DNA from: an uncultured Collinsella sp.
GTDB taxonomy: Bacteria; Actinomycetota; Coriobacteriia; Coriobacteriales; Coriobacteriaceae
Length of the DNA: 64,000 nt
Direction: 5' to 3'
Assembly: GCA_959019945.1 (NCBI GenBank)
Contig: CAUEQD010000010.1
Coordinates: forward strand, 22,681-86,680
A model generated the notes under the pieces. The model saw nothing but the letters and a program-made list of their open reading frames with translations. It ran no database searches and was not told where the DNA came from. Of the stretch, positions 22,356-30,635 are shown one piece after another. The translations under genes and the position numbers were made by a program. Every line of letters starts with the position of its first letter. Position 1 is the first letter of the stretch.

Positions 22356-24158
22356 TTAGGCCTTCTTGCGACGATAGACCACGTAGGCGCAGACACCGAT
22401 GACGACGACGGCGCCAACGGCCATGGCGGCCATGTTGTTGCCCTCGGACTTCTCCTCGGTGACCTCTTCCTCTTCGGCCTCGGGCTCGGCCACGTCCTCA
22501 TCGGAAAGGGCCTCGTCGGCGTAGGTGATGGACTCGACCAGGCGGTCGTTGTCGGCATCGTAGTCACTCGGGACGAACTCCTCGGAGAAGTCGCCCTCCT
22601 GGAGGTAGTCACGCATCTCCTCGAGCATGGCCTTGCACTTAACATAGGTGTTCTTGGTTGCAGCCTTGCCGGCCTTGTTGGCTAGGGCGGTGCGGGCTTC
22701 GGTGCCTTCTTCGGCCTGCATGGCCTCGTCGACGGTCAGGTTCTGCTCGATGAGTTCCTTCTGCAGGGCGTCGAGATAGGCGCGGACGCCGGTGGCGCAG
22801 TGGTCGCGGTTCTCATAGGCGAGCGTGTTGATGTCCATGAGGACGTAGTTGATGGAGTTCTTGGGCTCCTCGTTGTTCACGACGTCTTCCTCTTCGCAGT
22901 GATCGAAGGAGACATCCTGATCGCTGAAGTAGGGGCTGACCTTGGTGAGCAGTGCGGAGTAGAGAGGGATGGCGACGGAGAACTCGGCGTTGGAGAGCAT
23001 CTCCCACTGAATGGTCGCGATCTCGGGATCCATGCCGTGACGGATCTGGAAGGTGTGGATCTCGGTGTTGCGGTTGGAGCCGATGGCATAGGCGCCGTCG
23101 GTGTTGGCGTTGAGGCCGGCGACATTCTCGCCGCGAGCGGCGAAGGAACGAATCATCTCAAAGGTGTTCCAGTCGGACTTGCCGGGCTGGAAGAACAGCG
23201 GCTGCATCTCGTGGACCAGGGCGCCGGTCGTCGCGCGAGCGTCTTCGCGCTCGTCCTTGACGATCTCGTAGTCGGTGCCCTCAGCAAGCGGAGCCATGAA
23301 GTAATCGCGACCCTGGATATAGCGCGACCACTGGTGCATACCGGCCTCGCTGATCTCCTCGCCGTAGGTCTTGGCGACGTCGAACTTGCCGTCGGTGTAC
23401 TCGGCAAAGCCCTTCTCCTTAGGCATGGACTCAATGCCCTCGGAATGGAGACAGTTCTCGGTGTCATCGAGGTCGACGTTATAGGTGAGGTTGCCGATGT
23501 TGGGGTTGAGCGAGGCGATATCATCGGCGAGCTTCATGGCAATCCACTGATGGCCGGAAAGCGCGGCGAACAGCCAGGTCTCGGTGCTGTCGGCGATGAT
23601 GATCTGGTCGTTGGAGCAGACGCCCTGCTCGTCAATCAGGCTGCCGATGAGCTCGACGCCCTCGCGGGCCGTGGCACTCTCGCCCAGGATGACGCTGGCA
23701 TAGCTGTACTCGCCAATGCCAGTCTCCTCGGTGATGGGGTCGGCCTCTTCGGCCTTCTCGTTATAGGAGGTGCTCAACGTGGCAGAGCAGGAGACGCCCT
23801 TCTCGTTGATGCCTGCCTCGGAATATGCGTCGTAGCGATCTTCCCACTGTGAGGGGTTGTCGCGAACGAAGGTGTAGCGGTAGGTTGCGCCCTTGGACTT
23901 GTACTCAAAACCGGACTCGACCGAGGTGTACTCGTTGCCGTCCTTGTGTGCGGGCTCAATGCCAAAGTGCTTGACATAGCGCGGACCGAAGTCCTCGGAA
24001 CGGCCGTAGTACGTGTTGCCGTCTGCCGTGAGCTTGCTGCCCATGTAGATCTGGGTGCAGGCGAGTGCCGAAGTCGGCATGGCCATGATGGCCGCTGCTC
24101 CAAACGCAAGGCCGCAGCCGAGCTTTTTGAGCGTGTTGACAGGATGAGTAAACCTCAT
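22356..24158 (-). CDS. Secreted C69-family dipeptidase, membrane-anchored
   Basis: A 600-residue exported Ntn hydrolase of peptidase family C69 (PepD-like). A signal peptide ends at SALA, exposing the sequence CTQIYMGSKLTADG, whose Cys is the N-terminal nucleophile. YYGRSEDFG and YEAGINEKGV-like text (YSEAGINEKGV) are family features. A Glu-rich spacer near the C-terminus precedes one membrane helix (about 573-593) and a YRRKKA tail, so it is probably tethered to the cell surface. ATG 24158 follows GGGAGGG; the frame extends to 24218 but without a good site. Likely cleaves dipeptides outside the membrane. Confidence 0.87.
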   Translation of the reverse strand: MRFTHPVNTLKKLGCGLAFGAAAIMAMPTSALACTQIYMGSKLTADGNTYYGRSEDFGPRYVKHFGIEPAHKDGNEYTSVESGFEYKSKGATYRYTFVRDNPSQWEDRYDAYSEAGINEKGVSCSATLSTSYNEKAEEADPITEETGIGEYSYASVILGESATAREGVELIGSLIDEQGVCSNDQIIIADSTETWLFAALSGHQWIAMKLADDIASLNPNIGNLTYNVDLDDTENCLHSEGIESMPKEKGFAEYTDGKFDVAKTYGEEISEAGMHQWSRYIQGRDYFMAPLAEGTDYEIVKDEREDARATTGALVHEMQPLFFQPGKSDWNTFEMIRSFAARGENVAGLNANTDGAYAIGSNRNTEIHTFQIRHGMDPEIATIQWEMLSNAEFSVAIPLYSALLTKVSPYFSDQDVSFDHCEEEDVVNNEEPKNSINYVLMDINTLAYENRDHCATGVRAYLDALQKELIEQNLTVDEAMQAEEGTEARTALANKAGKAATKNTYVKCKAMLEEMRDYLQEGDFSEEFVPSDYDADNDRLVESITYADEALSDEDVAEPEAEEEEVTEEKSEGNNMAAMAVGAVVVIGVCAYVVYRRKKA

Positions 24159-24159
24159 A

Positions 24160-24393
24160 ATCCCTCCCAACCGTTGAAACCCCGCGGAACCGTGCAGGAT
24201 TTCAGCTAATAAATACATCTATTAGCCTAAAGGAAGTGTAAAGAGTATTCATTCGACAACAGCTTTTACTCGATGAGCGTGAAGAAATATACGATGAACG
24301 GATAATAATACTCATTATATGGCTTTAGTTAAATAAAGGCACCCTGCATTTACTGTAGCTGAATAAAGCATTAGACGGCGGTCAAAAAGAAAA
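24160..24393. promoter_or_regulatory. AT-rich spacer upstream of the C69 dipeptidase gene
   Basis: No gene is seen here. GCTAATA (24205-24211) and TATTAGC (24220-24226) form a perfect 7-bp inverted repeat close to the dipeptidase start, a possible operator. The rest is AT-rich and may hold the promoter. Confidence 0.4.
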
Positions 24394-24432
24394 CTCTCCC
24401 GCTGTTTAGGATTTGCATAAACAACGGGAGAG
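24394..24432 (-). terminator. Terminator downstream of the small membrane protein gene
   Basis: CTCTCCCGCTGTTT pairs with AAACAACGGGAGAG (one mismatch) about 35 bases after the small gene's stop; TTTTC follows on the minus strand. Confidence 0.7.
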
Positions 24433-24466
24433 ACGATAATTTGATGAATATCAGACCAATGTGGAA

Positions 24467-24559
24467 TTACTTCTTTCGGCGGTGAATCACGTTGATGGCG
24501 TAACCGACGAGCATGGCCAAGACGATGACAATAAAGCCGATCAGGGGATTGTCGTTCAT
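24467..24559 (-). CDS. 30-residue single-pass membrane protein
   Basis: A short frame starting ATG at 24559 with AGGAGG 6 bases upstream, the RBS overlapping the stop of the lipid kinase gene. The product begins MNDNPLIGFIVIVLAMLVG, has one hydrophobic helix and ends in a basic HRRKK tail. Its tight position after the kinase and the terminator behind it support a real gene. No family known to me; a small partner or regulator of the lipid kinase is possible (inference). Confidence 0.65.
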   Translation of the reverse strand: MNDNPLIGFIVIVLAMLVGYAINVIHRRKK

Positions 24560-24568
24560 GGGGTCCTC

Positions 24569-25486
24569 CTATTTACCAAGCGGTGAGAATTCATCGACGA
24601 TGAGGTCGAGGCATTGCGGAAGTGCGCGGGCACCAAAGACGCCCGAGTTGCTGGAGATGATCTCGCCATCGAACTGCATGCCCAGCGACGGGGTGCAGGT
24701 GATCTTGGCTTCCTTGGTCTGGATGATCTTGAACTGCGGGCGCCCGAGTACCTTGCCGGCGGGGTCGAGTGCGGCGGTGATCACAGTCGGTAGAAGCTGC
24801 ACAGTTTTTACGGGTTCGATGACCGCAATGTCGACCATGCCATCGTTCATGCGGCAGTCGGGGAACAGGTTGATGTCGTTTTGGATGACCGAGGTATTGC
24901 CGGCCATGCAGCAGATGCCGTCGAGCTCCTCGACAATGCCGTCGTGCTCAATCGTAAAGTGCGCCACCGTGGGGTTGGGCGTGGCGAGCGCAGAGAGGAA
25001 GTAGGCGATCTCGCCGATGTCGTTTTTGGTGGGAGCGGCCTTCATCATGATCTCGGCGTCGAAGCCTGAGCCAGCGATGATGATAAAGCCATGGCGCTTC
25101 TCGTTGCCGTTCTCGTCGAGCCAAAAGAGCTCGCCCATGTCCACTTTGACCGTGCGGCCGGCGCGGCATGCCTTGGCGAGCGCCGCCGCCTCGGGGGCAT
25201 TGCCGATGTTGTTGAAGAACAGGCAGGCCGTACCGGAGGGGAAGACGAGCGTGGGGACACCGCATCCGCGCATCTGGTCGAGCACGTTGGAGACGGTGCC
25301 GTCGCCGCCCGAGACCACCACGCGATCGAATTCGCGCACGTCTGCCACGGCGTCCTCGGGCTCCATGCCATCGCCGATAAAGCGCATCACGACCTCGTCG
25401 CCGCCCTGCGCGAGGGCGTGCGTAAATGCGTAGATTTCATCTGAGCTGGGGCCCGATGCCGGGTTGTGGATGATAAGGCAGCGCAT
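24569..25486 (-). CDS. Diacylglycerol kinase-like lipid kinase
   Basis: A 305-residue protein of the DagK/YegS lipid kinase family, which phosphorylates diacylglycerol or related lipids at the inner membrane face. The nucleotide-binding motif VVSGGDGTVSNVLDQM lies near residues 57-72, after IIHNPASGPSS; PSGTACLFFNNIG follows, as usual for the family. It begins the unit that also contains the 30-residue membrane protein, and is divergent from the RNase D gene. Confidence 0.85.
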   Translation of the reverse strand: MRCLIIHNPASGPSSDEIYAFTHALAQGGDEVVMRFIGDGMEPEDAVADVREFDRVVVSGGDGTVSNVLDQMRGCGVPTLVFPSGTACLFFNNIGNAPEAAALAKACRAGRTVKVDMGELFWLDENGNEKRHGFIIIAGSGFDAEIMMKAAPTKNDIGEIAYFLSALATPNPTVAHFTIEHDGIVEELDGICCMAGNTSVIQNDINLFPDCRMNDGMVDIAVIEPVKTVQLLPTVITAALDPAGKVLGRPQFKIIQTKEAKITCTPSLGMQFDGEIISSNSGVFGARALPQCLDLIVDEFSPLGK

Positions 25487-25584
25487 ACTTACGTTCCCGT
25501 TCTGTGACTAACCGAGTATAGTTGTAAGGCAATGCCGATATCCTACCCGTGTTTTTCGGGCCTAACCTTATTCGATGGGTTGAT

Positions 25585-26718
25585 ATGTACATTTCCACAC
25601 ATCAGGCTCTACTCGACTTTTGTCAGCGCGCCCGTGAGTTTGACGCGATTGCCGTCGATACCGAGTTTTTGCGCGAGCGCACGTTCCATCCGCGCCTGTG
25701 CTTGGTTCAAATTGCCACCCCTGCCGAGAGCGTCGCGGTCGACCCTCTGGTAATCGACGACCTATCGCCGCTGGCCGAGCTTATGGCCGACGAGAGCGTG
25801 ACTAAGGTCTTCCACGCCTGCTCGCAGGATATGGAGGTCATGCTCCATACCGTGGGCGTACTGCCGCGACCGATTTTCGATACGCAGGTCGCCGCCGCCT
25901 TTTTGGGCGAGCGCCAGCAGATTTCCTACGGCGCGCTCGTGCAGACGTTTTGCGGCGTCTCATTGCCCAAGACCGAGTCGCTGACCGATTGGTCGCGCCG
26001 CCCGCTGACCGATAAGCAGATCGAGTACGCGATCGATGACGTCAAGTACCTGATCGTTGCCTATACCGAGATGATGAGTCGCCTGCGCGAGCTGGGCCGG
26101 GTGGACTGGGTGCTCGACGAGTTGCGTTCGCTGGCCGACGAGTCGCACTATCGCGCCGATCGTCACGAGGCATTCCGCAAGGTCAAGCGCATCAACTCCT
26201 GCAGCCGCCATCAGCTGGGCATTGCGCGCGAGCTTGCCGCTTGGCGCGAGGACCGCGCCGAGCGCCGCAACATCCCGCGCAAGTGGGTCATGTCCGACGA
26301 TACGCTGCTGGCCCTGGTTAAACGTAATCCCGTTCGTGTTGAGGAGTTCCGCAGCATTCGCGGTACCGACCAGCTGGGGGAGCGCGACGTGGACGGCGCG
26401 CTCATGGCCATTAAGCGCGGTGCGAGCTGCCCGCACGATCGCCTGCCGCTCATGGTGCGCGGACACCGTCAGATCTCGCCGGAGCTGGAGAGCGTGACGG
26501 ACCTGATGTATGCGCTCATTCGCCTGGTTGCCGAGCGCTCGGGCGTGGCAACCTCAGTCATCGCCTCGCGCGATGATCTGGCTGACTACATTGAGCATCC
26601 CGAGCAGAGCCCCCTGCGCGAAGGCTGGCGCTTTGAGCTTGTGGGTTCGCGCCTGGACGATCTGCTCTCCGGCAATATGGGGCTGACGGTGAAGGACGGA
26701 AAAATCGAATTGCTGTAA
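25585..26718 (+). CDS. rnd: Ribonuclease D
   Basis: 3'-5' exoribonuclease of the DEDDy class, 377 residues. The DEDD motifs are visible: IAVDTEFLRERTFHPRLCLVQ, HACSQDMEVM and YAIDDVKYLI. A C-terminal HRDC-type region follows (about 200-290: LGIARELAAWREDRAERRNIPRKWVMSDDTL). It trims tRNA and other RNA 3' ends. The start at 25585 (MYISTHQ) is chosen from protein alignment sense; the frame opens with GTG at 25549 and the ribosome site is weak for both. Confidence 0.88.
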   Translation: MYISTHQALLDFCQRAREFDAIAVDTEFLRERTFHPRLCLVQIATPAESVAVDPLVIDDLSPLAELMADESVTKVFHACSQDMEVMLHTVGVLPRPIFDTQVAAAFLGERQQISYGALVQTFCGVSLPKTESLTDWSRRPLTDKQIEYAIDDVKYLIVAYTEMMSRLRELGRVDWVLDELRSLADESHYRADRHEAFRKVKRINSCSRHQLGIARELAAWREDRAERRNIPRKWVMSDDTLLALVKRNPVRVEEFRSIRGTDQLGERDVDGALMAIKRGASCPHDRLPLMVRGHRQISPELESVTDLMYALIRLVAERSGVATSVIASRDDLADYIEHPEQSPLREGWRFELVGSRLDDLLSGNMGLTVKDGKIELL

Positions 26719-26782
26719 GGAAGCCTAGCCGTTTGAGTGGGTAAAATGCCTCCAACGTGTAACTCGATTCGGAGGAATTCGC

Positions 26783-27487
26783 ATGCCTTATTACTATGGA
26801 TACGGCTTTGGCATCGACCCGCTGTACCTGCTGGTTGTTCTTGTCTGTACGGTGCTTGGTCTTGCCGCGCAGAGCTATATCAACTCGACGTACAAGACGT
26901 GGTCCAAGGTACGCTCGGACGGCGACACGGGCGCTGCGGTTGCTCGCCGCATGCTCGACGCCAACGGTTGCAACGCCGTGGGTATCAAGGGCGTTGCCGG
27001 CGAGCTCACCGACCATTACAACCCGCAGGACAACAACCTGTATCTGTCGGACGCCAACCGCTCGGGCGGCTCGGTGGCAAGCGTTGCCGTCGCCTGCCAC
27101 GAGGCGGGCCATGCCGCCCAGCGCCAAAGCGGCTATGCCATGATGAAGGTGCGCAGCGCCCTCGTGCCGGTTGTCAACTTTACCCAGAACACCTGGACGA
27201 TCGTGCTGCTTATGGGCCTGTTCATGAACATCGCGGGACTCACGACCCTCGCGCTGATCTTCTTTTCGTTTAGCGTGCTGTTCCAGCTGGTTACGCTGCC
27301 GGTCGAGATCGATGCCAGCCGCCGCGCCGTGGCGTATATCGAGCAGTCGGGTATGAGCTCCAAGCAGGTCAACGGTGCCAAGAAGGTACTGACGGCAGCT
27401 GCGCTCACCTACGTGGCGGCGGCGCTCACCTCGATTATTCAGCTGCTCTACCTTATGGCTCGTTACAACAGAAACTCCAACCGATAA
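26783..27487 (+). CDS. YugP-like membrane zinc metallopeptidase
   Basis: A 234-residue membrane protein with the zinc motif HEAGH at about residues 109-113 (VACHEAGHAAQR). Membrane segments are near residues 10-30, at 139-180 in two passes and near the C-terminus. This layout matches the neutral zinc metallopeptidase family represented by Bacillus YugP; substrates are unknown. GGAGGAATTCGC precedes the start. A terminator-like hairpin follows at 27503. Confidence 0.85.
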   Translation: MPYYYGYGFGIDPLYLLVVLVCTVLGLAAQSYINSTYKTWSKVRSDGDTGAAVARRMLDANGCNAVGIKGVAGELTDHYNPQDNNLYLSDANRSGGSVASVAVACHEAGHAAQRQSGYAMMKVRSALVPVVNFTQNTWTIVLLMGLFMNIAGLTTLALIFFSFSVLFQLVTLPVEIDASRRAVAYIEQSGMSSKQVNGAKKVLTAAALTYVAAALTSIIQLLYLMARYNRNSNR

Positions 27488-27502
27488 GAGCTTAGACTGA
27501 CA

Positions 27503-27534
27503 GGCGCCGCGGGGATTTGTGTCCCCGCGGCGCT
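27503..27534 (+). terminator. GC hairpin after the metallopeptidase gene
   Basis: GCGCCGCGGGGA and TCCCCGCGGCGC form a perfect 12-bp stem 15 bases after the stop. There is no T run, so its strength as a terminator is uncertain. Confidence 0.6.
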
Positions 27535-27602
27535 GTACTATGTGTGGGACTTGAATTTGCACAGGGCTGGAGCCCGTGTGCACGATGACGAAAGGAGGCT
27601 GC

Positions 27603-29054
27603 GTGGCAGGCTGGAATCTAACCGGCAACAGCGTTTCCGCCGAGTTTGACGGCTCGGACGAGCAGGAGCGCAAGGAGCTCAGCGTGAGCCAGGCGGTGGA
27701 GATCGCCGCTGGCGCGCTCGATGCCATTCCGCAGCTGAGCGTCCTGGGCGAGGTCACGGGCTTTCGTGGCCCCAATGCCCGAAGCGGCCACTGCTACTTC
27801 CAGATCAAGGACGACTCGGCTGCCGTCGATTGCATCATCTGGAAGGGTGCCTATCTTAAGCGCACCTTCGACTTGCGCGACGGTATGCAGGTGAGCTTTA
27901 AGGGCAGCTTCAATCTCTATAAGCCCACGGGCCGTATGAGCTTTGTCGCCCGTTCGTTCTCGCTGGCGGGGGAGGGCCTGCTGCGTCAGCAGGTGGCACA
28001 ACTGGCCGAAAAGCTGCGTCGCGAGGGCCTGATGGACGAGGCGCGCAAACGTCGCATTCCGGTGTTTTGCTCACGCGTGGCGGTCGTCACCTCGCTTTCG
28101 GGCGCCGTGATCGACGACGTCAAGCGTACGCTGCGCCGTCGCAACCCACTTGTCGAGCTCGTTTGCGTGGGTGCCAAGGTCCAAGGCGAGGGCGCGCCGG
28201 CGGAGCTTATTGAGGGTCTGCGCCGCGCCGCTGCCATCACGCCCGCGCTCGATTGCATTTTGCTCGTGCGCGGCGGCGGTTCCTTCGAGGACCTCATGAC
28301 CTTCAACGACGAGGACCTTGCCCGTGCGGTAGCGGCTTGCCCCGTGCCTGTGGTGACGGGCATTGGCCATGAGCCCGATACCTCGATCTGCGACATGGTG
28401 AGCGACCGTCGCGCTTCCACGCCCACGGCGGCGGCAGAATCCGTGGCACCGGCTATGACAGAGCTGGCGGATGTGCTCGAGACGCGCCGTCAGCGCCTAG
28501 GTGCTGCGATGGCTTCGATGATCGGGTCGGATCAGGTCGATCTGGAGATGCTCGATCAGCGTGGTCGGCGTGCCTGGGATACCTATACGGCGCGCTTGGG
28601 CGATGCGCTCGATGCGGCCGCGTGCCGCCCGTGCCTGAACGATCCAACGTTTATGGTCGAGCGTCGTGAGTCGGAGCTTGCCCTGACCGCTGACCGCCTG
28701 TCGGGCGCCATTGCGCGCTCGGTCGGGGTGTTCCGTTCGAACTATGAGCGCCTGCCCGAGCGCTTGGTCGCAAGCACCTCGGGGCTCGATGGCAAGCGCC
28801 ATGCGCTCACGCTCGCGAGTTCCCGTCTGGAGCAACAGGGACGCACGATGTTGAGCAAACCCGCGTCCGACTTGGGTCGCGCAGCGGCCTCGCTCGATGC
28901 CCTGTCACCGCTCAAAGTGCTTGCCCGCGGCTACTCCATCGCATACAGCGATGGCGGCGTGGCTACGAGCGCTAAGACTTTTAAGCCCGGTGACGCCATC
29001 CGCGTGCGTATGGCGGATGGTAACGTGGCAGCAACCGTCGATACGGTTGAGTAG
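27603..29054 (+). CDS. xseA: Exodeoxyribonuclease VII large subunit
   Basis: Catalytic subunit of the single-strand-specific exonuclease VII, about 483 residues. An OB-fold (VLGEVTGFRGPNARSGHCYFQIKDD) is followed by the catalytic core with TSLSGAVIDDV, LVRGGGSFEDLMTFNDEDLARA and TGIGHEPDTSICDMVSDRRASTPTAAAE, all typical of XseA, then a helical region and a small C-terminal domain (LARGYSIAYSDGG). GTG 27603 lies 4 bases after AAAGGAGG; ATGs at 27576 and 27585 are in frame but without better sites. Operon with xseB. Confidence 0.93.
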   Translation: MAGWNLTGNSVSAEFDGSDEQERKELSVSQAVEIAAGALDAIPQLSVLGEVTGFRGPNARSGHCYFQIKDDSAAVDCIIWKGAYLKRTFDLRDGMQVSFKGSFNLYKPTGRMSFVARSFSLAGEGLLRQQVAQLAEKLRREGLMDEARKRRIPVFCSRVAVVTSLSGAVIDDVKRTLRRRNPLVELVCVGAKVQGEGAPAELIEGLRRAAAITPALDCILLVRGGGSFEDLMTFNDEDLARAVAACPVPVVTGIGHEPDTSICDMVSDRRASTPTAAAESVAPAMTELADVLETRRQRLGAAMASMIGSDQVDLEMLDQRGRRAWDTYTARLGDALDAAACRPCLNDPTFMVERRESELALTADRLSGAIARSVGVFRSNYERLPERLVASTSGLDGKRHALTLASSRLEQQGRTMLSKPASDLGRAAASLDALSPLKVLARGYSIAYSDGGVATSAKTFKPGDAIRVRMADGNVAATVDTVE

Positions 29055-29096
29055 ACCGCGTTTCATTGTGATAGACCTTTAGGAAAGGAAACAGAT

Positions 29097-29363
29097 ATGG
29101 CAGAGAAGACCCCGGTCGAGCAGCTTACGTACAAGCAGGCCTCGCAGGAGCTGGAGCTCATTATCCGCAGCCTGGAGTCGGGCGACATGGAGCTCGAGGA
29201 ATCGCTCGAGAGCTACACCCGCGGCGTCGAGCTTCTTAAGAGCCTGCGTACCCGCCTGACTGATGCCGAGCAGAAGGTCTCGGTGCTCCTTAAGGACGTC
29301 GACGGCAACGACGTGCTCGCCGACGGCGAAGCCGCCAACACCGACGACAACCTCTCGTTCTAG
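29097..29363 (+). CDS. xseB: Exodeoxyribonuclease VII small subunit
   Basis: An 88-residue acidic helical protein beginning with the XseB signature LTYKQASQELELIIRSLESGDMELEESLESYTRG. It binds the long helices of XseA and is needed for activity. AGGAAAGGAAACAG precedes the ATG, 42 bases after the xseA stop. Confidence 0.93.
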   Translation: MAEKTPVEQLTYKQASQELELIIRSLESGDMELEESLESYTRGVELLKSLRTRLTDAEQKVSVLLKDVDGNDVLADGEAANTDDNLSF

Positions 29364-29383
29364 CCATCCCGCAACCCACTTTG

Positions 29384-29496
29384 GGGTAGTCTTTTTGGGA
29401 CGGGGCTTTTTTGACTACCTCTTGTCGGCCGCCTCGCCGAGCGTCAGGCTCTGGCGAAAAGTAGTCAAAAAAGCCCCGTCCCAAAATGAACTACCC
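29384..29496. repeat. Long nested inverted repeat with GGGACGGGG arms
   Basis: A 26-bp arm ending in TTTTTTGACTAC repeats perfectly in inverse orientation on both sides, with an extra outermost pair GGGTAGT/ACTACCC. The centre contains a smaller hairpin (CGCCGAGC with GCTCTGGCG). It fills most of the gap between xseB and the convergent MerR gene and may act as a two-way terminator. Confidence 0.7.
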
Positions 29497-29559
29497 TGGT
29501 GGCTTGGCCATTGGAGGTGAATGTTGCTTGCCTTTTGGCGTGTTAGGTGAGTTGAGGCG

Positions 29560-30390
29560 CTATCGCTGGTCGATTTCACCGGGTTCAACCATTATTTCTA
29601 GCGTGTGTAAATATTCATCTTGATTGTCAGATATGTATTCGCTTACATACCAGAATTCTAGAAGAGGCCCTGCGGCAATGAGATGATTCTGGTCCATGAA
29701 TTCATTCATTTCCCTCCATATTGTCGGCGTTATTTCTGCAGGTCCGGTGGTTGTCCTGCAAAGATAGTCGCCTTCTGGGAAAATCTCGCACCCTTTATCG
29801 TCGATTGATCCGAGTGAAAGCAGCGTCTTCTCTGCTACCAGGCAACCGTCGGCGCTTCTGCGCGATGGGTCAAGGATGAAGCATGGAACCGTGTGTATCG
29901 AATCGATTTCCATCCCGAGTTCTTTCATGCGCTTAATGGTGGCGTAGGGAATTATGTCGCCGCTTAGCTCATCCTCGCTTACGATGACATATCCTCGGGG
30001 TCCCTTATGAACCACCCTCGACTGTTTTTCCTCGCGTGCTCTTAACGACATGGATATGTTCTGCATGCAATGCTCGATCTTTCGGCGCCGTTGCGATAGT
30101 TTTGCTATGGCTGCGTCGATGCTATCAAGTTCGTTGCTGAACAGTTCAAAGCTCGTTTCGAGTGAATGGCTATCTAGGAAAGATCTGATTTCGCTAAGCG
30201 TGTAGTTCATATTGAGCATTGACATGATGATGTTGAGTCTGCCGAAATCGTCCTTCCTGTATTCACGGTAGGCATTCGCCCCGCGCTTTGGGGCAACTAA
30301 ACCAATTGCCTCGTAATAGCGAAGAGTGTCTGCGCTTACGCCGTAGAGGCCGGCCGTCTGCTTGATATTAAGGGAAAACTCGCGTTCCAT
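29560..30390 (-). CDS. MerR-family regulator with effector domain
   Basis: A 276-residue protein: winged-helix MerR DNA-binding domain at the N-terminus (LNIKQTAGLYGVSADTLRYYEAIGLVAPKR), a coiled-coil dimer helix (about 80-130) and a C-terminal GyrI-like ligand domain (from about 140). This is the multidrug-sensing BmrR layout. ATG 30390 has GGAAGGTG upstream; the frame is open to 30423. It is divergent from the carboxylesterase and two MFS genes, whose promoter has the 19-base spacer that MerR proteins act on, so it probably controls them. Confidence 0.87.
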   Translation of the reverse strand: MEREFSLNIKQTAGLYGVSADTLRYYEAIGLVAPKRGANAYREYRKDDFGRLNIIMSMLNMNYTLSEIRSFLDSHSLETSFELFSNELDSIDAAIAKLSQRRRKIEHCMQNISMSLRAREEKQSRVVHKGPRGYVIVSEDELSGDIIPYATIKRMKELGMEIDSIHTVPCFILDPSRRSADGCLVAEKTLLSLGSIDDKGCEIFPEGDYLCRTTTGPAEITPTIWREMNEFMDQNHLIAAGPLLEFWYVSEYISDNQDEYLHTLEIMVEPGEIDQR

Positions 30391-30540
30391 GTCACACCTT
30401 CCGACTGCCCTAGGGCCACTCAAAACCTTGGAGCTATTCTAATGTTTGTTACTCCGTCATTGTCGGGCAAGCGGTCGTTTTGACGAGGTGAACGGTCTTA
30501 AGCGCTTGGTATCCAGCTGGTATTCCATCGAAACACGTCG

Positions 30541-30571
30541 TTGACCTTTGACTTTCTCCAAATTCTAAGAT
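30541..30571 (+). promoter_or_regulatory. MerR-type promoter of the carboxylesterase operon
   Basis: TTGACC (30541-30546) and TAAGAT (30566-30571) are separated by 19 bases, longer than the usual 17 and characteristic of promoters activated by MerR proteins through DNA distortion. TTTG and CAAA half-sites lie in the spacer. A GTGAACGGT box stands further upstream at about 30488. Confidence 0.6.
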
Positions 30572-30635
30572 GGTTTCAAGCCAGCTAGCTTAAATCATAT
30601 CGATCTAGCATCTTAATTGTGAGGAAGGACAAGCA

